Shown piece by piece: positions 23,695-35,143 of a DNA stretch of 64,000 bases. The DNA is from Pseudomonas sp. KU43P (lineage in GTDB: Bacteria > Pseudomonadota > Gammaproteobacteria > Pseudomonadales > Pseudomonadaceae). Location of the stretch: contig NZ_AP019365.1 of the NCBI RefSeq assembly GCF_033095865.1, forward strand, positions 5,553,501 through 5,617,500. Reading direction: 5' to 3'. Below the pieces are notes generated by a model. It was not told the DNA's origin. It was given only the letters and a program-made list of their open reading frames with translations, and made no database searches. The position numbers and the translations under genes are program-made. Each line of letters starts with the position of its first letter. Positions within the stretch are counted from its first letter, which is position 1.

Positions 23695-24257
23695 ACGTCG
23701 AGCAGCCCACGCTGGATCAGCAGGTCACGGGCGAGATACAGCGCCGCCAGCGCCCGCCCTTCGGTGAACTGCGGGTGCATGGCCAGTGCCGAAAGTTCGC
23801 GCAGGTTGACCTTGTCGACCCGCATCGGCTCCGGCTCGTCGCCTTCCAGGCGCTCCTCGTACAAGTCGCTGGCCAGCACCACCTGGATCTTCTGGCTCAT
23901 GTAGCCCGGCGACAGCGACAGCTCGGTCAGGTGCTCCAGCTGGCGTGCGCCAAACCCGGCTTCTTCCTTGAGCTCGCGGTCGGCCGCAGCCAGCACGTCC
24001 TCACCGGGTTCGATCAACCCCTTGGGCAGCGACAGCTCGTACTCGTCGGTACCACCGCAGTATTCCTCGACCAGCACTGCATGTTCGGCGTCGAGCATGG
24101 CCACGATCATCACAGCGCCATAGCCGTTGCCGCGGCCAACCAGGCGCTCGTAGGTACGCTCGTTGCCATTGCTGAAGCGCAGCTGCACGGCCTCGACGCG
24201 GAACAGGCGGCTGCTGGCGACGATTTCGCGGCTGAGGACGGTGGGTTTCTGGCGCAT
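23691..24257 (-). CDS. nudE: ADP compounds hydrolase NudE
   Basis: This 188-aa Nudix hydrolase cleaves ADP-ribose, Ap3A and NADH. The Nudix box GLIEPGEDVLAAADRELKEEAGF (given as its parts GLIEPGE and RELKEEAGF) lies at ~95-117. The NudE-typical N-terminus RQKPTVLSREIVASSRLFRVE supports the assignment. The start at 24257 has AAGGAG seven bases upstream. It overlaps cysQ downstream and is divergent from yrfG with a 64-base promoter gap. Confidence 0.93.
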   Translation of the reverse strand: MRQKPTVLSREIVASSRLFRVEAVQLRFSNGNERTYERLVGRGNGYGAVMIVAMLDAEHAVLVEEYCGGTDEYELSLPKGLIEPGEDVLAAADRELKEEAGFGARQLEHLTELSLSPGYMSQKIQVVLASDLYEERLEGDEPEPMRVDKVNLRELSALAMHPQFTEGRALAALYLARDLLIQRGLLDV

Positions 24258-24321
24258 GGGGCGGCTCCTTGGCGTGAACGGGTTACTATACCGTGGCTTG
24301 CCGACTGAACGAGAGTTTCCC

Positions 24322-24984
24322 ATGCCTGTTCTTCCCTGGTCTGCCATCGATACCGTCCTGCTGGACATGGACGGCACTCTGCTCGACCTGCACTACGACA
24401 ACCGCTTCTGGCTCGATCACCTGCCCCAACGCTATGCCGAGCTGCACGGGGTGAGCCGGGCCATGGCGGAAATGGAGCTGCAGCCGCTGTTCGAGCGCAA
24501 TGCCGGTACCCTGAACTGGTACTGCCTGGACTTCTGGAGCCGCGAACTGAAGCTGCCGATCCGCGAGCTCAAGCGTGAGATTGCCGACCTGATTGCCCTG
24601 CGGCCCGATGCCGATACCTTTCTGGCAGCCATCCGCCAGGCCGGCAAGCGCGTGGTGATGATCACCAACGCCCACCGCGATTCGCTGTCACTGAAGCTGG
24701 AGCGGGTAGAGCTGGCACCGTACTTCGAGCGGCTTATCAGTTCGCATGATTACGGGTATCCCAAGGAAAGCCCGCAGTTCTGGGATGCGCTGCAGGCGGA
24801 TATCGGCTTCGAGCCGGGGCGCAGCCTGTTCATCGACGATACGCTGGCCATCTTGCGCAGTGCACAGCGGTTTGGCGTGGCGCATCTGCTGGCGGTGCGC
24901 CAGCCCGATAGCCAGGCGGCGCCGCGCGATACCCAGGAGTTCGCGGCAGTCGAGGACTACCGCGAGCTGCTGCTGGGTCTGTAA
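24322..24984 (+). CDS. yrfG: HAD-family GMP/IMP nucleotidase YrfG
   Basis: This 220-aa haloacid-dehalogenase phosphatase has motif I DMDGTLLDLHYDN (~12-24), motif II MITNAHRD (~113) and motifs III/IV YPKESPQFW and SLFIDDTLAIL. E. coli YrfG dephosphorylates GMP and IMP. The start at 24322 is the ATG directly before the conserved MPVLPWSAIDTVLLDMDG; GAGAG lies upstream. It is divergent from nudE-cysQ and is followed by a REP region with an internal tandem repeat. Confidence 0.92.
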   Translation: MPVLPWSAIDTVLLDMDGTLLDLHYDNRFWLDHLPQRYAELHGVSRAMAEMELQPLFERNAGTLNWYCLDFWSRELKLPIRELKREIADLIALRPDADTFLAAIRQAGKRVVMITNAHRDSLSLKLERVELAPYFERLISSHDYGYPKESPQFWDALQADIGFEPGRSLFIDDTLAILRSAQRFGVAHLLAVRQPDSQAAPRDTQEFAAVEDYRELLLGL

Positions 24985-25175
24985 GGCCGCCATCGCCGGC
25001 AAGCCGGCTCCCACAGGTACAGCACAGAATCAGGGAACTGCGTAGTACCTGTGGGAGCCCACAGGTACAGCACAGAATCAGGGAACTGCGTAGTACCTGT
25101 GGGAGCCCACAGGTACAGCACAGGATCAGGGAACTGTGTAGTACCTGTGGGAGCCGGCTTGCCGGCGATGAAGCC
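24985..25175. repeat. REP pair with expanded spacer
   Basis: The left arm CATCGCCGGCAAGCCGGCTC and right arm GAGCCGGCTTGCCGGCGATG bracket a spacer amplified to three 48-bp units. Confidence 0.95.
25010..25153 (+). repeat. Three tandem 48-bp units inside a REP pair
   Basis: Units start at 25010, 25058 and 25106. Each runs from CCCACAGGTAC to GTACCTGTGGGAG, so its ends are themselves inverted repeats (the inner ends of the REP arms). Copies 1 and 2 are identical; copy 3 differs at two bases. Confidence 0.97.
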
Positions 25176-25187
25176 TCTGCAGGTCTA

Positions 25188-25628
25188 TCAGTCAGGAATA
25201 CGCAGAACCTGCCCTGGGTAGATCTTGTCCGGGTGCGACAGCATCGGCTTGTTCGCCTCGAAGATCTTGTTGTACTGGTTAGCGTTGCCATACACGACCA
25301 CGGAAATGGCTGACAATGTGTCGCCCTTCTTCACGGTAACGAACCGCGCAGCCTTGACCACCGGCCCGGTCACTTTAATCTGGTCATCGACGCTGGCCAC
25401 ACCATTGATATTGCCCGCCGCCAGGATGATCTTCTCCTTCTCCTCCTGGCTGGCCACTTCGCCGCTGAGGATGATCTTGTCGCCCTCCACCGTGGCAGTG
25501 ATGTTGGGATTGCCCAAACCAACCTTGCTCACGTGCTCCTTCAACTGCTCCTCGGCATTGGCATTGCCGGGGGTCAGCAGGTCGATCAACTTCTCGCCGG
25601 CTTCCTTCACGAAACTGAACAGGCTCAT
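25188..25628 (-). CDS. lysM: BON/LysM protein (Kbp/YgaU-like)
   Basis: This 146-aa protein has a BON domain (residues ~25-90: EEQLKEHVSKVGLGNPNITA.., DKIILSGEVASQEEKEKI) and a C-terminal LysM domain (RFVTVKKGDTLSAISVVVYG.., HPDKIYPGQVLRIPD). This is the architecture and length of E. coli Kbp (YgaU), a cytoplasmic potassium-binding protein. No signal peptide is present: the N-terminus MSLFSFVKEAGEKLIDLL is the family's amphipathic opening. The start at 25628 has GGAGCG upstream. Confidence 0.93.
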   Translation of the reverse strand: MSLFSFVKEAGEKLIDLLTPGNANAEEQLKEHVSKVGLGNPNITATVEGDKIILSGEVASQEEKEKIILAAGNINGVASVDDQIKVTGPVVKAARFVTVKKGDTLSAISVVVYGNANQYNKIFEANKPMLSHPDKIYPGQVLRIPD

Positions 25629-25802
25629 GACGCGCTCCTTGTTGACGTTTACCTTCGGAGCAAGGAGTCTAGGCCAGCTTTGCCCACCCCGCCCTTGCAG
25701 CTCATCGACGCGCTCTATCAAGGCATAGACCCTAGCGATTAGACGTGCGCGGCCCACCGGCCTAGGCTGGTGCTATCAAATAGCCGCCGGTAGTCAGCCC
25801 CG

Positions 25803-26633
25803 ATGAACAGCAAACCTCCGGTCTGCGCGGCCTCCACGCCTCTGGCCATGCCCGCTGCCAGCAATACCTACGACTATGTCCAGCTCGACGACGGCGAGCA
25901 GGCGAGCACTCCGCTGGCCGAAGAAGTCGCCCTGGCCATCGCCTACAACGGCCTCAACCAGGCCGTGATGCTGGTCAGCCCCACCGACCTGGAAGACTTC
26001 GCGGTCGGCTTCAGCGTCGGCAGCGGCATTGTCGAAGGCACGGCGGAAATCTACGACCTGAAACTCTCCGGCAGCGGTTCGGCGATGTACGCCGACCTGG
26101 AAATTTCCAGCCGGGCGTTCTGGAACCTGAAGAATCAGCGCCGCCAGCTCGCCGGCACCAGTGGCTGCGGCCTGTGCGGGGTAGAGGCCCTGGAGCAGGC
26201 GCTGCCGGAACTTGCCGAGCTGCCGGGCGCGACGCTGCCGCCTGCGCATTGGCTGGCCGGCCTGCGCCAGCGCATCGATGCCTTCCAGCCGCTGGGCCAG
26301 CACTGCGGTGCGGTGCATGCGGCGCTGTTCATGAACGACCAGGGCGAACTGCTGCTCGGCCGTGAAGACATTGGCCGGCACAACGCCCTGGACAAACTGA
26401 TCGGTGCCCTGCTGCGCCAAAGCATCAGCACCACTGGCGGCCTGGCCATCGTCACCAGCCGCTGCAGCCTGGAGCTGATCCAGAAGGTGCTGCGCGCCGG
26501 TATCCAAACCCTGGTCAGCCTGTCGGCGCCGACCGGCCTTGCCCTGCAATGGGCACGCAAGCACAACCTCAACCTCATTCACCTGCCCAAACACAGTGCA
26601 CCGCGGGTTTACAGCCCAGCGGCGGAGTCGTAA
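25803..26633 (+). CDS. fdhD: Sulfur carrier protein FdhD
   Basis: This 276-aa protein would transfer sulfur from IscS to the molybdenum cofactor of formate-dehydrogenase-type enzymes. Its cysteine motif is SGCGLCGVEALEQ (CxxC, ~122-125). Also present are LVSPTDLEDFAVGFSVGSGI, FLMND-like AALFMNDQGELLLGREDIGRHNALDKLIG and SRCSLELIQKVLRAGIQTLVSLSAPT. It lies six bases upstream of the molybdoenzyme gene it presumably serves, in one operon. Confidence 0.95.
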   Translation: MNSKPPVCAASTPLAMPAASNTYDYVQLDDGEQASTPLAEEVALAIAYNGLNQAVMLVSPTDLEDFAVGFSVGSGIVEGTAEIYDLKLSGSGSAMYADLEISSRAFWNLKNQRRQLAGTSGCGLCGVEALEQALPELAELPGATLPPAHWLAGLRQRIDAFQPLGQHCGAVHAALFMNDQGELLLGREDIGRHNALDKLIGALLRQSISTTGGLAIVTSRCSLELIQKVLRAGIQTLVSLSAPTGLALQWARKHNLNLIHLPKHSAPRVYSPAAES

Positions 26634-26638
26634 CAGCC

Positions 26639-28984
<2,346 letters not shown>

Positions 28985-28992
28985 ATGCTCAA

Positions 28993-29088
28993 GGGCCTTA
29001 TCGCCGGCAAGCCGGCTCCCACAGGGACGCCACAGTTTTCATGATTTGTGCTGTTTCCATGGGAGCCGGCTTGCCGGCGATAAGGCCC
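28993..29088. repeat. REP pair
   Basis: Inverted arms TTATCGCCGGCAAGCCGGCT and GAGCCGGCTTGCCGGCGATA lie downstream of the molybdoenzyme gene. Confidence 0.92.
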
Positions 29089-29110
29089 GTCGCAGCACCA
29101 CCCAAAAACG

Positions 29111-29142
29111 AAAAAAGCCCTGTTCCACGGGGGTCAGGGCTT
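29111..29142. terminator. Hairpin terminator after the fdhD operon
   Basis: AAGCCCTG / CAGGGCTT with a 12-base loop has a six-A run on its left. The T-run on the + side is weak (TTCGTC). Confidence 0.55.
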
Positions 29143-29300
29143 CGTCACAAATATTTCAGACCTGCAATATTCGATAAAGTTTCATCGCAAAAACAATAAC
29201 TTAGAAAATTGTGTACAACTCGTGCTACTCGTCGGATTTGCGTTGCCACAAGGATCTCGGAGCCTCAAATTCGCCTCGTCATCCCTATGAGGCTCTGTTG

Positions 29301-29780
29301 ATGAAGAAGTACTCCTCGATTCTGTTGTTGTCTTTCAGCTTGCTCAGCGGCGTTGCCATGGCCGGTGGCAATACCGAGGCCGGCATTGGCGGCGCATTGG
29401 GTGGGGTACTCGGCTCCGTAGTGGGCAACTCCATTGGTGGTAGCACCGGCGGCGCGATTGGTGCCGGTCTGGGTGGTGCGGCCGGTGGTGCCCTGGGTGC
29501 CGACAAGCGCCAGCGTGGCGAAGCCGCCATTGGTGGCGCGCTGGGCGCCGCAGGTGGCAACGTGGTCGGGCGTTCGATGGGCGGCACCACCGGTAGCTAC
29601 ATTGGTGCAGCCGCTGGTGGCGGCATCGGTGGCGCGGCGGGTAACTACCTAGGCAACAAGGCCGATGAAGACGAGCGCCACGACGATCGCAAGTACTACA
29701 GCCGTGGCTACCGGGACGGTCGTCATTATGACCGTGGTCGCCACTACGGCCACCGCAAGCACAAGCACTACCACCACTGA
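29301..29780 (+). CDS. Exported glycine-zipper protein with His-rich tail
   Basis: This 159-aa protein has a signal peptide (MKKYSSILLLSFSLLSGVAMA). About 100 residues of dense glycine-zipper repeats follow (GGALGGVLGSVVGNSIGG, GAIGAGLGGAAGGALG, GGNVVGRSMGGTTGSYIG, GGGIGGAAGNYLGNKAD). The charged tail is rich in His, Arg and Tyr (GRHYDRGRHYGHRKHKHYHH). Glycine zippers pack in membranes, and the family is probably cell-envelope associated; no lipobox cysteine is seen. GAGG precedes the ATG at 29301. The His tail could bind metal, but this is an inference. Confidence 0.85.
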   Translation: MKKYSSILLLSFSLLSGVAMAGGNTEAGIGGALGGVLGSVVGNSIGGSTGGAIGAGLGGAAGGALGADKRQRGEAAIGGALGAAGGNVVGRSMGGTTGSYIGAAAGGGIGGAAGNYLGNKADEDERHDDRKYYSRGYRDGRHYDRGRHYGHRKHKHYHH

Positions 29781-29802
29781 TACGGGGCACCACCCCGGAT
29801 TG

Positions 29803-29832
29803 AAAAGCCCCGCCTCGCCAGCGGGGCTTTTT
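29803..29832. terminator. Bidirectional terminator
   Basis: AAAAGCCCCGC / GCGGGGCTTTTT with an 8-base loop serves the glycine-zipper gene (+) and abuts the stop of the thioesterase gene (-). Confidence 0.88.
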
Positions 29833-30272
29833 CATGCCTGCGCGTCGAGCTGCAGACCGGACAGGATGATCTGCAGCCCCTCAGGCAGCGGCACGGGCCT
29901 GCCAGTGGCGCGCTCGACGAAGACCTGCACCACAGACCCCGCCGCACAGGCATCTGCCTCTCCCGGGCGATACAGCGCCAGCCGGTATTCCACCGTACTC
30001 CCTGCCAGGCGCGTCACACCCAGCCCCACCTCGAGCACATCCGGGAAGCCCGGCAAGGCGTAGAAGTCCGCCGCAGAGCTCACCACGAAGGCCGCCAGCG
30101 CCCCCTCGCGCAGGTCGAACTCTGCCTGTTCGACCAGGAAGGCCTGGATGGCAGTCTCGAAAAAGCCGTGCACGGTGGCACCGGCGATGTGGCCGTTGTG
30201 GTCGTTGTCCTGAGGGCGGGTGAGGATGGGGTGGAAGTGGGAGAAGGCGCCGCGGTTGGGGGACTCATTCAT
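29832..30272 (-). CDS. 4-hydroxybenzoyl-CoA-type thioesterase family protein
   Basis: This 146-aa hotdog-fold protein has the 4HBT-like N-terminal pattern RPQDNDHNGHIAGATVHGFFE, where the Asp-Asn-His segment is the usual active-site region. Typical strands follow (LEVGLGVTRLAGSTVEYRLALYR). Acyl-CoA hydrolysis is presumed; the substrate is unknown. The start at 30272 (MNESPNRG) is chosen because upstream codons come from REP sequence. The ribosome site is weak. Confidence 0.82.
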   Translation of the reverse strand: MNESPNRGAFSHFHPILTRPQDNDHNGHIAGATVHGFFETAIQAFLVEQAEFDLREGALAAFVVSSAADFYALPGFPDVLEVGLGVTRLAGSTVEYRLALYRPGEADACAAGSVVQVFVERATGRPVPLPEGLQIILSGLQLDAQA

Positions 30273-30343
30273 CTGGCAGGCTCGTTTTATCGCGATGGTT
30301 GCTATCAGTGAAACAGAATTTCCAGATTTGTGGGTGCTTGTTG

Positions 30344-30420
30344 CGGCCCTATCGCCGGCAAGCCGGCTCCCACAAGGGCTGTGGTGTACCTGCGGGAGCC
30401 GGCTTGCCGGCGATAGGGCC
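30344..30420. repeat. REP pair
   Basis: Inverted arms CTATCGCCGGCAAGCCGGCT and GAGCCGGCTTGCCGGCGATA with a short spacer lie between the thioesterase promoter side and the pckA terminator. Confidence 0.92.
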
Positions 30421-30448
30421 GGAACCGGCAATACGACTCTGGCAGGCA

Positions 30449-30476
30449 CAAAAAAGCCGCCCCAAAGGGCGGCTTT
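30449..30476 (-). terminator. Terminator of pckA
   Basis: AAAGCCGCCC / GGGCGGCTTT with an AAAG-type loop and a T-run on the minus strand lies 22 bases past the stop. Confidence 0.85.
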
Positions 30477-30497
30477 CTCGTTGCGGCCGGGTTCAGC

Positions 30498-32039
30498 TTA
30501 CAGCTGTGGACCCGCAGCCTTGATGGCGTCGGATACCTCGAACTTCTTGAAGTTCTCGGTGAACAGCTTGGCCAGGCCTTTGGCAGCTTCGTCGTAGGCA
30601 GCTTTGTCAGCCCAGGTGTTGCGTGGGTTGAGCAGCTCGGTCTCGACGCCCGGAACGGCCTTCGGCACGTCCAGGTTGATGATGTCCAGGTGTTCGGTTT
30701 CGGCGCCGACCAGAGCACCGCTCTGGATGGCGGCGATCACGCCACGGGTGGTCGGGATGCTGAAGCGCTTGCCAACGCCGTAGCCGCCACCGGTCCAGCC
30801 GGTGTTGACCAGGTAGACCTTGGAGCCGAAGGCGTTGATACGCTTGATCAGCAGCTCGGCGTACTCGCCAGCCGGACGCGGGAAGAACGGTGCGCCGAAG
30901 CAGGTGGAGAAGGTCGACTTGATGCCGCCGCCCGAACCCATTTCAGTGGAACCGACCAGCGCGGTGTAGCCGGACAGGAAGTGATAGGCCGCCTGCTCGT
31001 TGTTCAGGATCGAAACCGGAGGCAGAACACCGGTCAGGTCGCAGGTCAGGAAGATGACCGCGTTCGGCTCGCCACCCAGGTTGGCTTCGGCGCGCTTGGC
31101 GACGTGCTCCAGCGGGTAGGCGGCACGGCTGTTCTGGGTCAGGCTGACATCGGCGTAGTCGGCGTGCTTGTTACCGTCGAGCACGACGTTTTCCAGCACG
31201 GCGCCGTGCTTGATGGCTTTCCAGATGACCGGCTCGTTCTTCTCGGACAGGTCGATGCACTTGGCGTAGCAGCCGCCTTCCATGTTGAAGACAACGCCTT
31301 CGCCCCAGCCGTGCTCGTCGTCACCGATCAGGTAGCGGCTTTCGTCGGCCGACAGGGTGGTCTTGCCGGTGCCGGACAGGCCGAAGAACAGGGTCACGTC
31401 GCCCTCTTCGCCAATGTTGGCTGCGCAGTGCATCGGCAGCACATCAGCGGCCGGCAGCAGGAAGTTCTGCACCGAGAACATGGCTTTCTTCATTTCACCG
31501 GCGTAGCGCATGCCAGCGATCAGCACTTTCTTCGCAGCGAAGTTGATGATCACGCAGCCGTCGGAGTTGGTGCCGTCACGCTCTGGTTCGCACACGAAGT
31601 TGGCGACGTTGAGGATCTGCCACTGGTCGCGGCCAGCCGGGTTGAACTGCTCCGGGTTGATGAACAGGCAACGGCCGAACAGGTTCTGCCAGGCGGTCTG
31701 GGTGGTCATCTTCACCGGCAGGTAGTGCTCGGCGGCAGCCCCTACGTGAACGTAGGAAACGAAGTGATCCTGGGCGTTGTTGAACGCCTCGACGCGGTCC
31801 CACAGGGCATCGAACTTGTCGGCCGGGAACTTGCGGTTGATCGGGCCCCAGGCGATGGCAGCCTGGGTGGAAGGTTCTTCGACGATGAAACGGTCAGCCG
31901 GCGAACGGCCAGTACGGTGGCCAGTTTCGACTACCAGTGCGCCAGTATCGGCCAGCACGCCTTCACCGCGGGACAGCGCTTCTTTAACCAGCTCATCGAC
32001 GCTCAGGTCGGTGTACACGGTGTTGTTGGCTTGCGTCAT
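30498..32039 (-). CDS. pckA: Phosphoenolpyruvate carboxykinase (ATP)
   Basis: This 513-aa gluconeogenic enzyme makes PEP from oxaloacetate and ATP. It shows the kinase-1a P-loop [16 protein letters not shown] (~235), the metal/kinase-2 region [21 protein letters not shown], and the substrate-binding [12 protein letters not shown] near the N-terminus. The C-terminal [14 protein letters not shown] is standard. The start at 32039 ([11 protein letters not shown]) matches the usual protein length; 12 further residues could be added upstream but lack family similarity. It is monocistronic, with a terminator, and has an extended -10 promoter candidate ~90 bases upstream. Confidence 0.97.
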   Translation of the reverse strand: MTQANNTVYTDLSVDELVKEALSRGEGVLADTGALVVETGHRTGRSPADRFIVEEPSTQAAIAWGPINRKFPADKFDALWDRVEAFNNAQDHFVSYVHVGAAAEHYLPVKMTTQTAWQNLFGRCLFINPEQFNPAGRDQWQILNVANFVCEPERDGTNSDGCVIINFAAKKVLIAGMRYAGEMKKAMFSVQNFLLPAADVLPMHCAANIGEEGDVTLFFGLSGTGKTTLSADESRYLIGDDEHGWGEGVVFNMEGGCYAKCIDLSEKNEPVIWKAIKHGAVLENVVLDGNKHADYADVSLTQNSRAAYPLEHVAKRAEANLGGEPNAVIFLTCDLTGVLPPVSILNNEQAAYHFLSGYTALVGSTEMGSGGGIKSTFSTCFGAPFFPRPAGEYAELLIKRINAFGSKVYLVNTGWTGGGYGVGKRFSIPTTRGVIAAIQSGALVGAETEHLDIINLDVPKAVPGVETELLNPRNTWADKAAYDEAAKGLAKLFTENFKKFEVSDAIKAAGPQL

Positions 32040-32125
32040 GAGATACCCCATCCGGCCCGAGGCCGAGTGCTCCAAACGTTTTGTAGTTGTCTCGAAAAAA
32101 CTACTACAGCGAAAAAAGTGGCCGG

Positions 32126-32131
32126 ATTATG
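32126..32131 (-). promoter_or_regulatory. Extended -10 element, candidate pckA promoter
   Basis: The minus strand reads TGGCATAAT about 90 bases before the pckA start. The -35 is poor, as allowed for extended -10 promoters. Confidence 0.35.
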
Positions 32132-32218
32132 CCAGAAACGCCCAAAAAAAGTAGGCCCCTCCTGTCGTAACTGCGCTTTTGCGCAATTAGACAAGAGATT
32201 TACCTACGATTAACCGTT

Positions 32219-33118
32219 TCAGTGGCGAGTTTCTGAGGCCGTGTCGGTGCCGCCACCCGCGAACAGTTGCGCCACATCGCTGGCATCGAAGAAATAGCGC
32301 TCGTTGCAGAACTGGCAATCGATCTCCACCTTGCCGCCGCATTCTTCGACCAACTGCTTGGCATCGTGCTCGCCAAGACTGACCAGCGCATTGCCGGAAC
32401 GTTCGCGCGAGCAGCTGCATTTGAACCGCAGCGGCTGGATATCGAACAGGCGCACGGCGTCTTCGTGGTACAGGCGGTGCAGCAGGGTTTCGTTGTCTTC
32501 AGCCCACTCCTGGGCCTTCAACGTGCTGGCCAGGGCGACCACGTGCTGCCAGCTGTTTTCGCGGTCTTCCTCATCACGCTCGCGGTCGACCGGCAGCTGT
32601 TGCAGCAGCAGACCACGCGCCTTGCCGCCTTCAGCGTTGAGCCAGAAACGGGTGTTGGTCTGCTGCGACTGGACGAAGTAGTTGGTGAAGCATTCCGACA
32701 AGTTGGCGCCGTCGAGCTCGACGGTGCCTTGATAACGCTGGCCCTTGACCGGGTCGATGGTCAGGGTCAGGTGGCCGTCGGGCATCAGCTGCGCCAGCGT
32801 CGCGCCATCCGGGATCTGGTCGGCTTCATAGCGGGCCATGCCACGGATATCGCGCTCGCTGGAGCACTCCACCATCAGCAGCGGGATCGGCCCCGCCGAA
32901 CGTGCCTGCAGAATCAGCAGGCCGTCGAACTTCATCGCGCCTACCAGCAATGCCGTGGCGGCCATCAGCTCGCCGAGCACTGCAGCCACTGGCTGTGGGT
33001 ATTGGTGACGCGCCAGCACCGCGGCGTAGCTGTCGTCCAGCGCTACCCACTCGCCGCGGATATCGCGGTCGTCGAAGATGAAACGCTGGGTGAAATCGGT
33101 ATCCGGCAAATCGCTCAT
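32219..33118 (-). CDS. hslO: Redox-regulated chaperone Hsp33
   Basis: This 299-aa cytoplasmic holdase is activated by oxidation. It has the zinc-binding cysteines in CSCSRE (CxC, ~232) and DCQFC (CxxC, ~265) near the C-terminus and the Hsp33 core segment [17 protein letters not shown]. The C-terminal tail after residue 280 is short. Redox-linked heat-shock partner hslR lies 1 kb away on the same strand, with a PAP2 gene between in opposite orientation. Confidence 0.96.
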   Translation of the reverse strand: MSDLPDTDFTQRFIFDDRDIRGEWVALDDSYAAVLARHQYPQPVAAVLGELMAATALLVGAMKFDGLLILQARSAGPIPLLMVECSSERDIRGMARYEADQIPDGATLAQLMPDGHLTLTIDPVKGQRYQGTVELDGANLSECFTNYFVQSQQTNTRFWLNAEGGKARGLLLQQLPVDRERDEEDRENSWQHVVALASTLKAQEWAEDNETLLHRLYHEDAVRLFDIQPLRFKCSCSRERSGNALVSLGEHDAKQLVEECGGKVEIDCQFCNERYFFDASDVAQLFAGGGTDTASETRH

Positions 33119-33238
33119 AGGTTTTGGCTATCTGAAAAATGATGACAAAATAGTTACACGGGGTTTCGGCTTACTGCAAAGCCCCGTGGGAGAGCGCTTG
33201 CAAGGCGCTCCGAATCCTGTTGGCAATAGAGGTATTTT

Positions 33239-34033
33239 ATGGACAATCGACCACTGTTCCAAGCAAGGTGGTCCTGGGGCCCATTGGCAGCCTGTACCCT
33301 GCTACCCATCGCTCTACTGTGTTTCTGGTTATGGCCCATTGGCCAGATCCTGTGCCTGACTTTCGACGAATGGCTGTTCCACAGCCTCAATTCACCACTG
33401 GCCGACAACACGCTCTGGCGCTACATCTGGACGGTCGGCAGCCTGCGGCCGTTCGACATCGCCGTTGGCCTGATCCTTCTCACCGTGCTTATCCGTGGCG
33501 ACTGGGTGTTCAAAGCCTGCCAGGTGCGAGAGGCCTTTTTCGGATTTCTCGTCACCCTAATCCTATTAGTGGTGATTCGCGCGCTGTTTTCCAAGTGGGT
33601 AGATGCTGCCGGCTGGCAACATGTGAGCCCGTCCATGGTGCTCGACAACGTCGTGCACCTCAGCGACTACTATCCGAACCTGGAGAAAGCCTGGGAACTG
33701 AAAGACCGCTCCAGCAAGAGCTTCCCTGGCGATCACGCCTCGGTGCTGCTGATCTGGGCATTGTTCATGAGCCTGTTCAGCCGCCGCGTGGGCCAGTACC
33801 TGGTGATTTGGGGCCTGGCGTTCCTGTTCATGCTGCCACGGCTGGTGGCGGGTGCGCACTGGGGGCAGGACGACTATATCGGTGGTTTGCTGATGGCGGT
33901 GCTGGCGTTGGGCTGGAGTTGCCATACACCGTTGGCGGCCAAAGGCAGTGCACTGCTGCTGCGCTGGACCGCACCGCTGTTTGAATTGGCCGCCAAGCTA
34001 CCGTTGGTCGGGCGGTTGGCGGTGGAACGTTAG
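33239..34033 (+). CDS. PAP2-family membrane phosphatase
   Basis: This 264-aa inner-membrane protein has several hydrophobic helices: PLAACTLLPIALLCFWLWPI, FFGFLVTLILLVVIRALF, SVLLIWALFMSLF and YLVIWGLAFLFML. It carries the phosphatase signatures KSFPGDHAS (C2, ~160) and RLVAGAHWGQDDYIGG (C3, ~200), with catalytic His in each; the C1 motif is degenerate (KDRSSK). It probably dephosphorylates a lipid phosphate such as undecaprenyl-pyrophosphate, phosphatidate or a lipid A phosphate. A GAGG ribosome site precedes the ATG. Confidence 0.88.
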   Translation: MDNRPLFQARWSWGPLAACTLLPIALLCFWLWPIGQILCLTFDEWLFHSLNSPLADNTLWRYIWTVGSLRPFDIAVGLILLTVLIRGDWVFKACQVREAFFGFLVTLILLVVIRALFSKWVDAAGWQHVSPSMVLDNVVHLSDYYPNLEKAWELKDRSSKSFPGDHASVLLIWALFMSLFSRRVGQYLVIWGLAFLFMLPRLVAGAHWGQDDYIGGLLMAVLALGWSCHTPLAAKGSALLLRWTAPLFELAAKLPLVGRLAVER

Positions 34034-34053
34034 CCCGTCAGGGCTGCCCTGCA

Positions 34054-34134
34054 GCCCATCGCTGGCAAGCCAGCTCCCACATAGTCCTTGGTGTTGCGGC
34101 CCCCTGTGGGAGCCGGCTTGCCGACGATTGGGCC
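34054..34134. repeat. Degenerate REP pair
   Basis: The left arm has matched changes (CATCGCTGGCAAGCCAGCTC) that keep its internal palindrome. The right arm is GAGCCGGCTTGCCGACGATT. Confidence 0.85.
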
Positions 34135-34149
34135 GCAAAGCGGCCCCCC

Positions 34150-34551
34150 TCAATCAAAACTGCCATGCAGCTGGTGAATCTGCCGCCGCTGCTTCTTGTT
34201 CGGCCGGCCGTCAGTGGTCATCCCCAGCGCACCAGCCTTGCGCATGTCTGCCGCCTGTTCACGACGGCGTACGCTCTCTTCGGTTTCCTCATACAGCGTC
34301 TGCGCCTCTGGTGCGCCACGGCGCACCACCGACAGCGCCTTGACGACTACGGTGCGTTCATCAAAGCCGGTACGCAAAACGAACTCATCCCCGACACGTG
34401 GTTCCTTGCCCGGCTTGCAACGCTCGCCCCGGCAATGCACCTTGCCACTCTCGATCGCCGCCTTGGCCAATGCGCGGGTCTTGTAGAAGCGCGCCGCCCA
34501 CAGCCATTTATCCAGGCGAACCTTGTCGTCGTCTTCGGCTTTTTGTGCCAT
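34150..34551 (-). CDS. hslR: Ribosome-associated heat-shock protein Hsp15
   Basis: This 133-aa S4-domain RNA-binding protein recycles stalled 50S subunits carrying peptidyl-tRNA. The S4 motif is VRLDKWLWAARFYKTRALAK followed by AIESGKVHCRGERCKPGKEP (~10-55). The C-terminal basic tail (RPNKKQRRQIHQLHGSFD) is family-typical. The gene order with hslO supports the name. Confidence 0.95.
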   Translation of the reverse strand: MAQKAEDDDKVRLDKWLWAARFYKTRALAKAAIESGKVHCRGERCKPGKEPRVGDEFVLRTGFDERTVVVKALSVVRRGAPEAQTLYEETEESVRRREQAADMRKAGALGMTTDGRPNKKQRRQIHQLHGSFD

Positions 34552-34660
34552 CTCGTTTCCTCGAATTCTGTCTTTAATCGAACTGTACTACCGTAACCAT
34601 CGGATGCAAAAAGTCCCCATCGTGCTTACAGTTCACCACCTCATTCGCAGGGTGTGTTTC

Positions 34661-35143
34661 GTGAAGACATTTGACCATCTGACTGTGATCGGCCTGCGCG
34701 AGTGGGTCGCTCTGCCCGACCTCGGCCTGGCGGGCCTTCGAGCCAAGATCGACACCGGCGCCAGCACCTCCAGCCTGCATGCCACCGATGTCGAGCCATT
34801 CGAGCGCGACGGCCAGGCCTGGGTGCGTTTCACCGCCCATCTGGGCTCGGTGGTGCAGTTGCGCCACCGCCGGTGCGAAGCGCCACTGGTCACCATGAAA
34901 ACCATCAAGAGCTCCAACGGCCACGCCCAGACCCGCTACGTCATCCGTACGCCACTGGCACTGGGCGACCGGGTGTGGGAAGTCGAATTCACCCTGGCTT
35001 GCCGCAAGAACATGCGTTACCGGCTCCTGCTCGGCTCCAAGGCGCTGATTCACGGGCAACTGGTGGTCAACCCGGGCCTCAAGTACGTTCAAGACAAACC
35101 GGCCTTTCCGGCCACCCTTTCCCCTGTCACAGGTGCTGCATGA
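34661..35143 (+). CDS. rimB: RimB-like retropepsin-type protease
   Basis: This 160-aa protein of the 'ATP-dependent zinc protease' family has a retropepsin-like fold. The active aspartate motif [16 protein letters not shown] lies at ~28-43, and later strands [23 protein letters not shown] complete the half-barrel. In Pseudomonas it is encoded with the ribosomal-protein S6 glutamate ligase RimK and has been called RimB. GTG at 34661 follows an AGGGTG site. The stop overlaps the rimK start (ATGA), so the two are translationally coupled. Confidence 0.88.
   Translation: MKTFDHLTVIGLREWVALPDLGLAGLRAKIDTGASTSSLHATDVEPFERDGQAWVRFTAHLGSVVQLRHRRCEAPLVTMKTIKSSNGHAQTRYVIRTPLALGDRVWEVEFTLACRKNMRYRLLLGSKALIHGQLVVNPGLKYVQDKPAFPATLSPVTGAA

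Noticed and set aside
25010..25153. CRISPR-like short repeats
   Set aside because: The 48-bp units are directly adjacent with no spacers and lie inside a REP pair.
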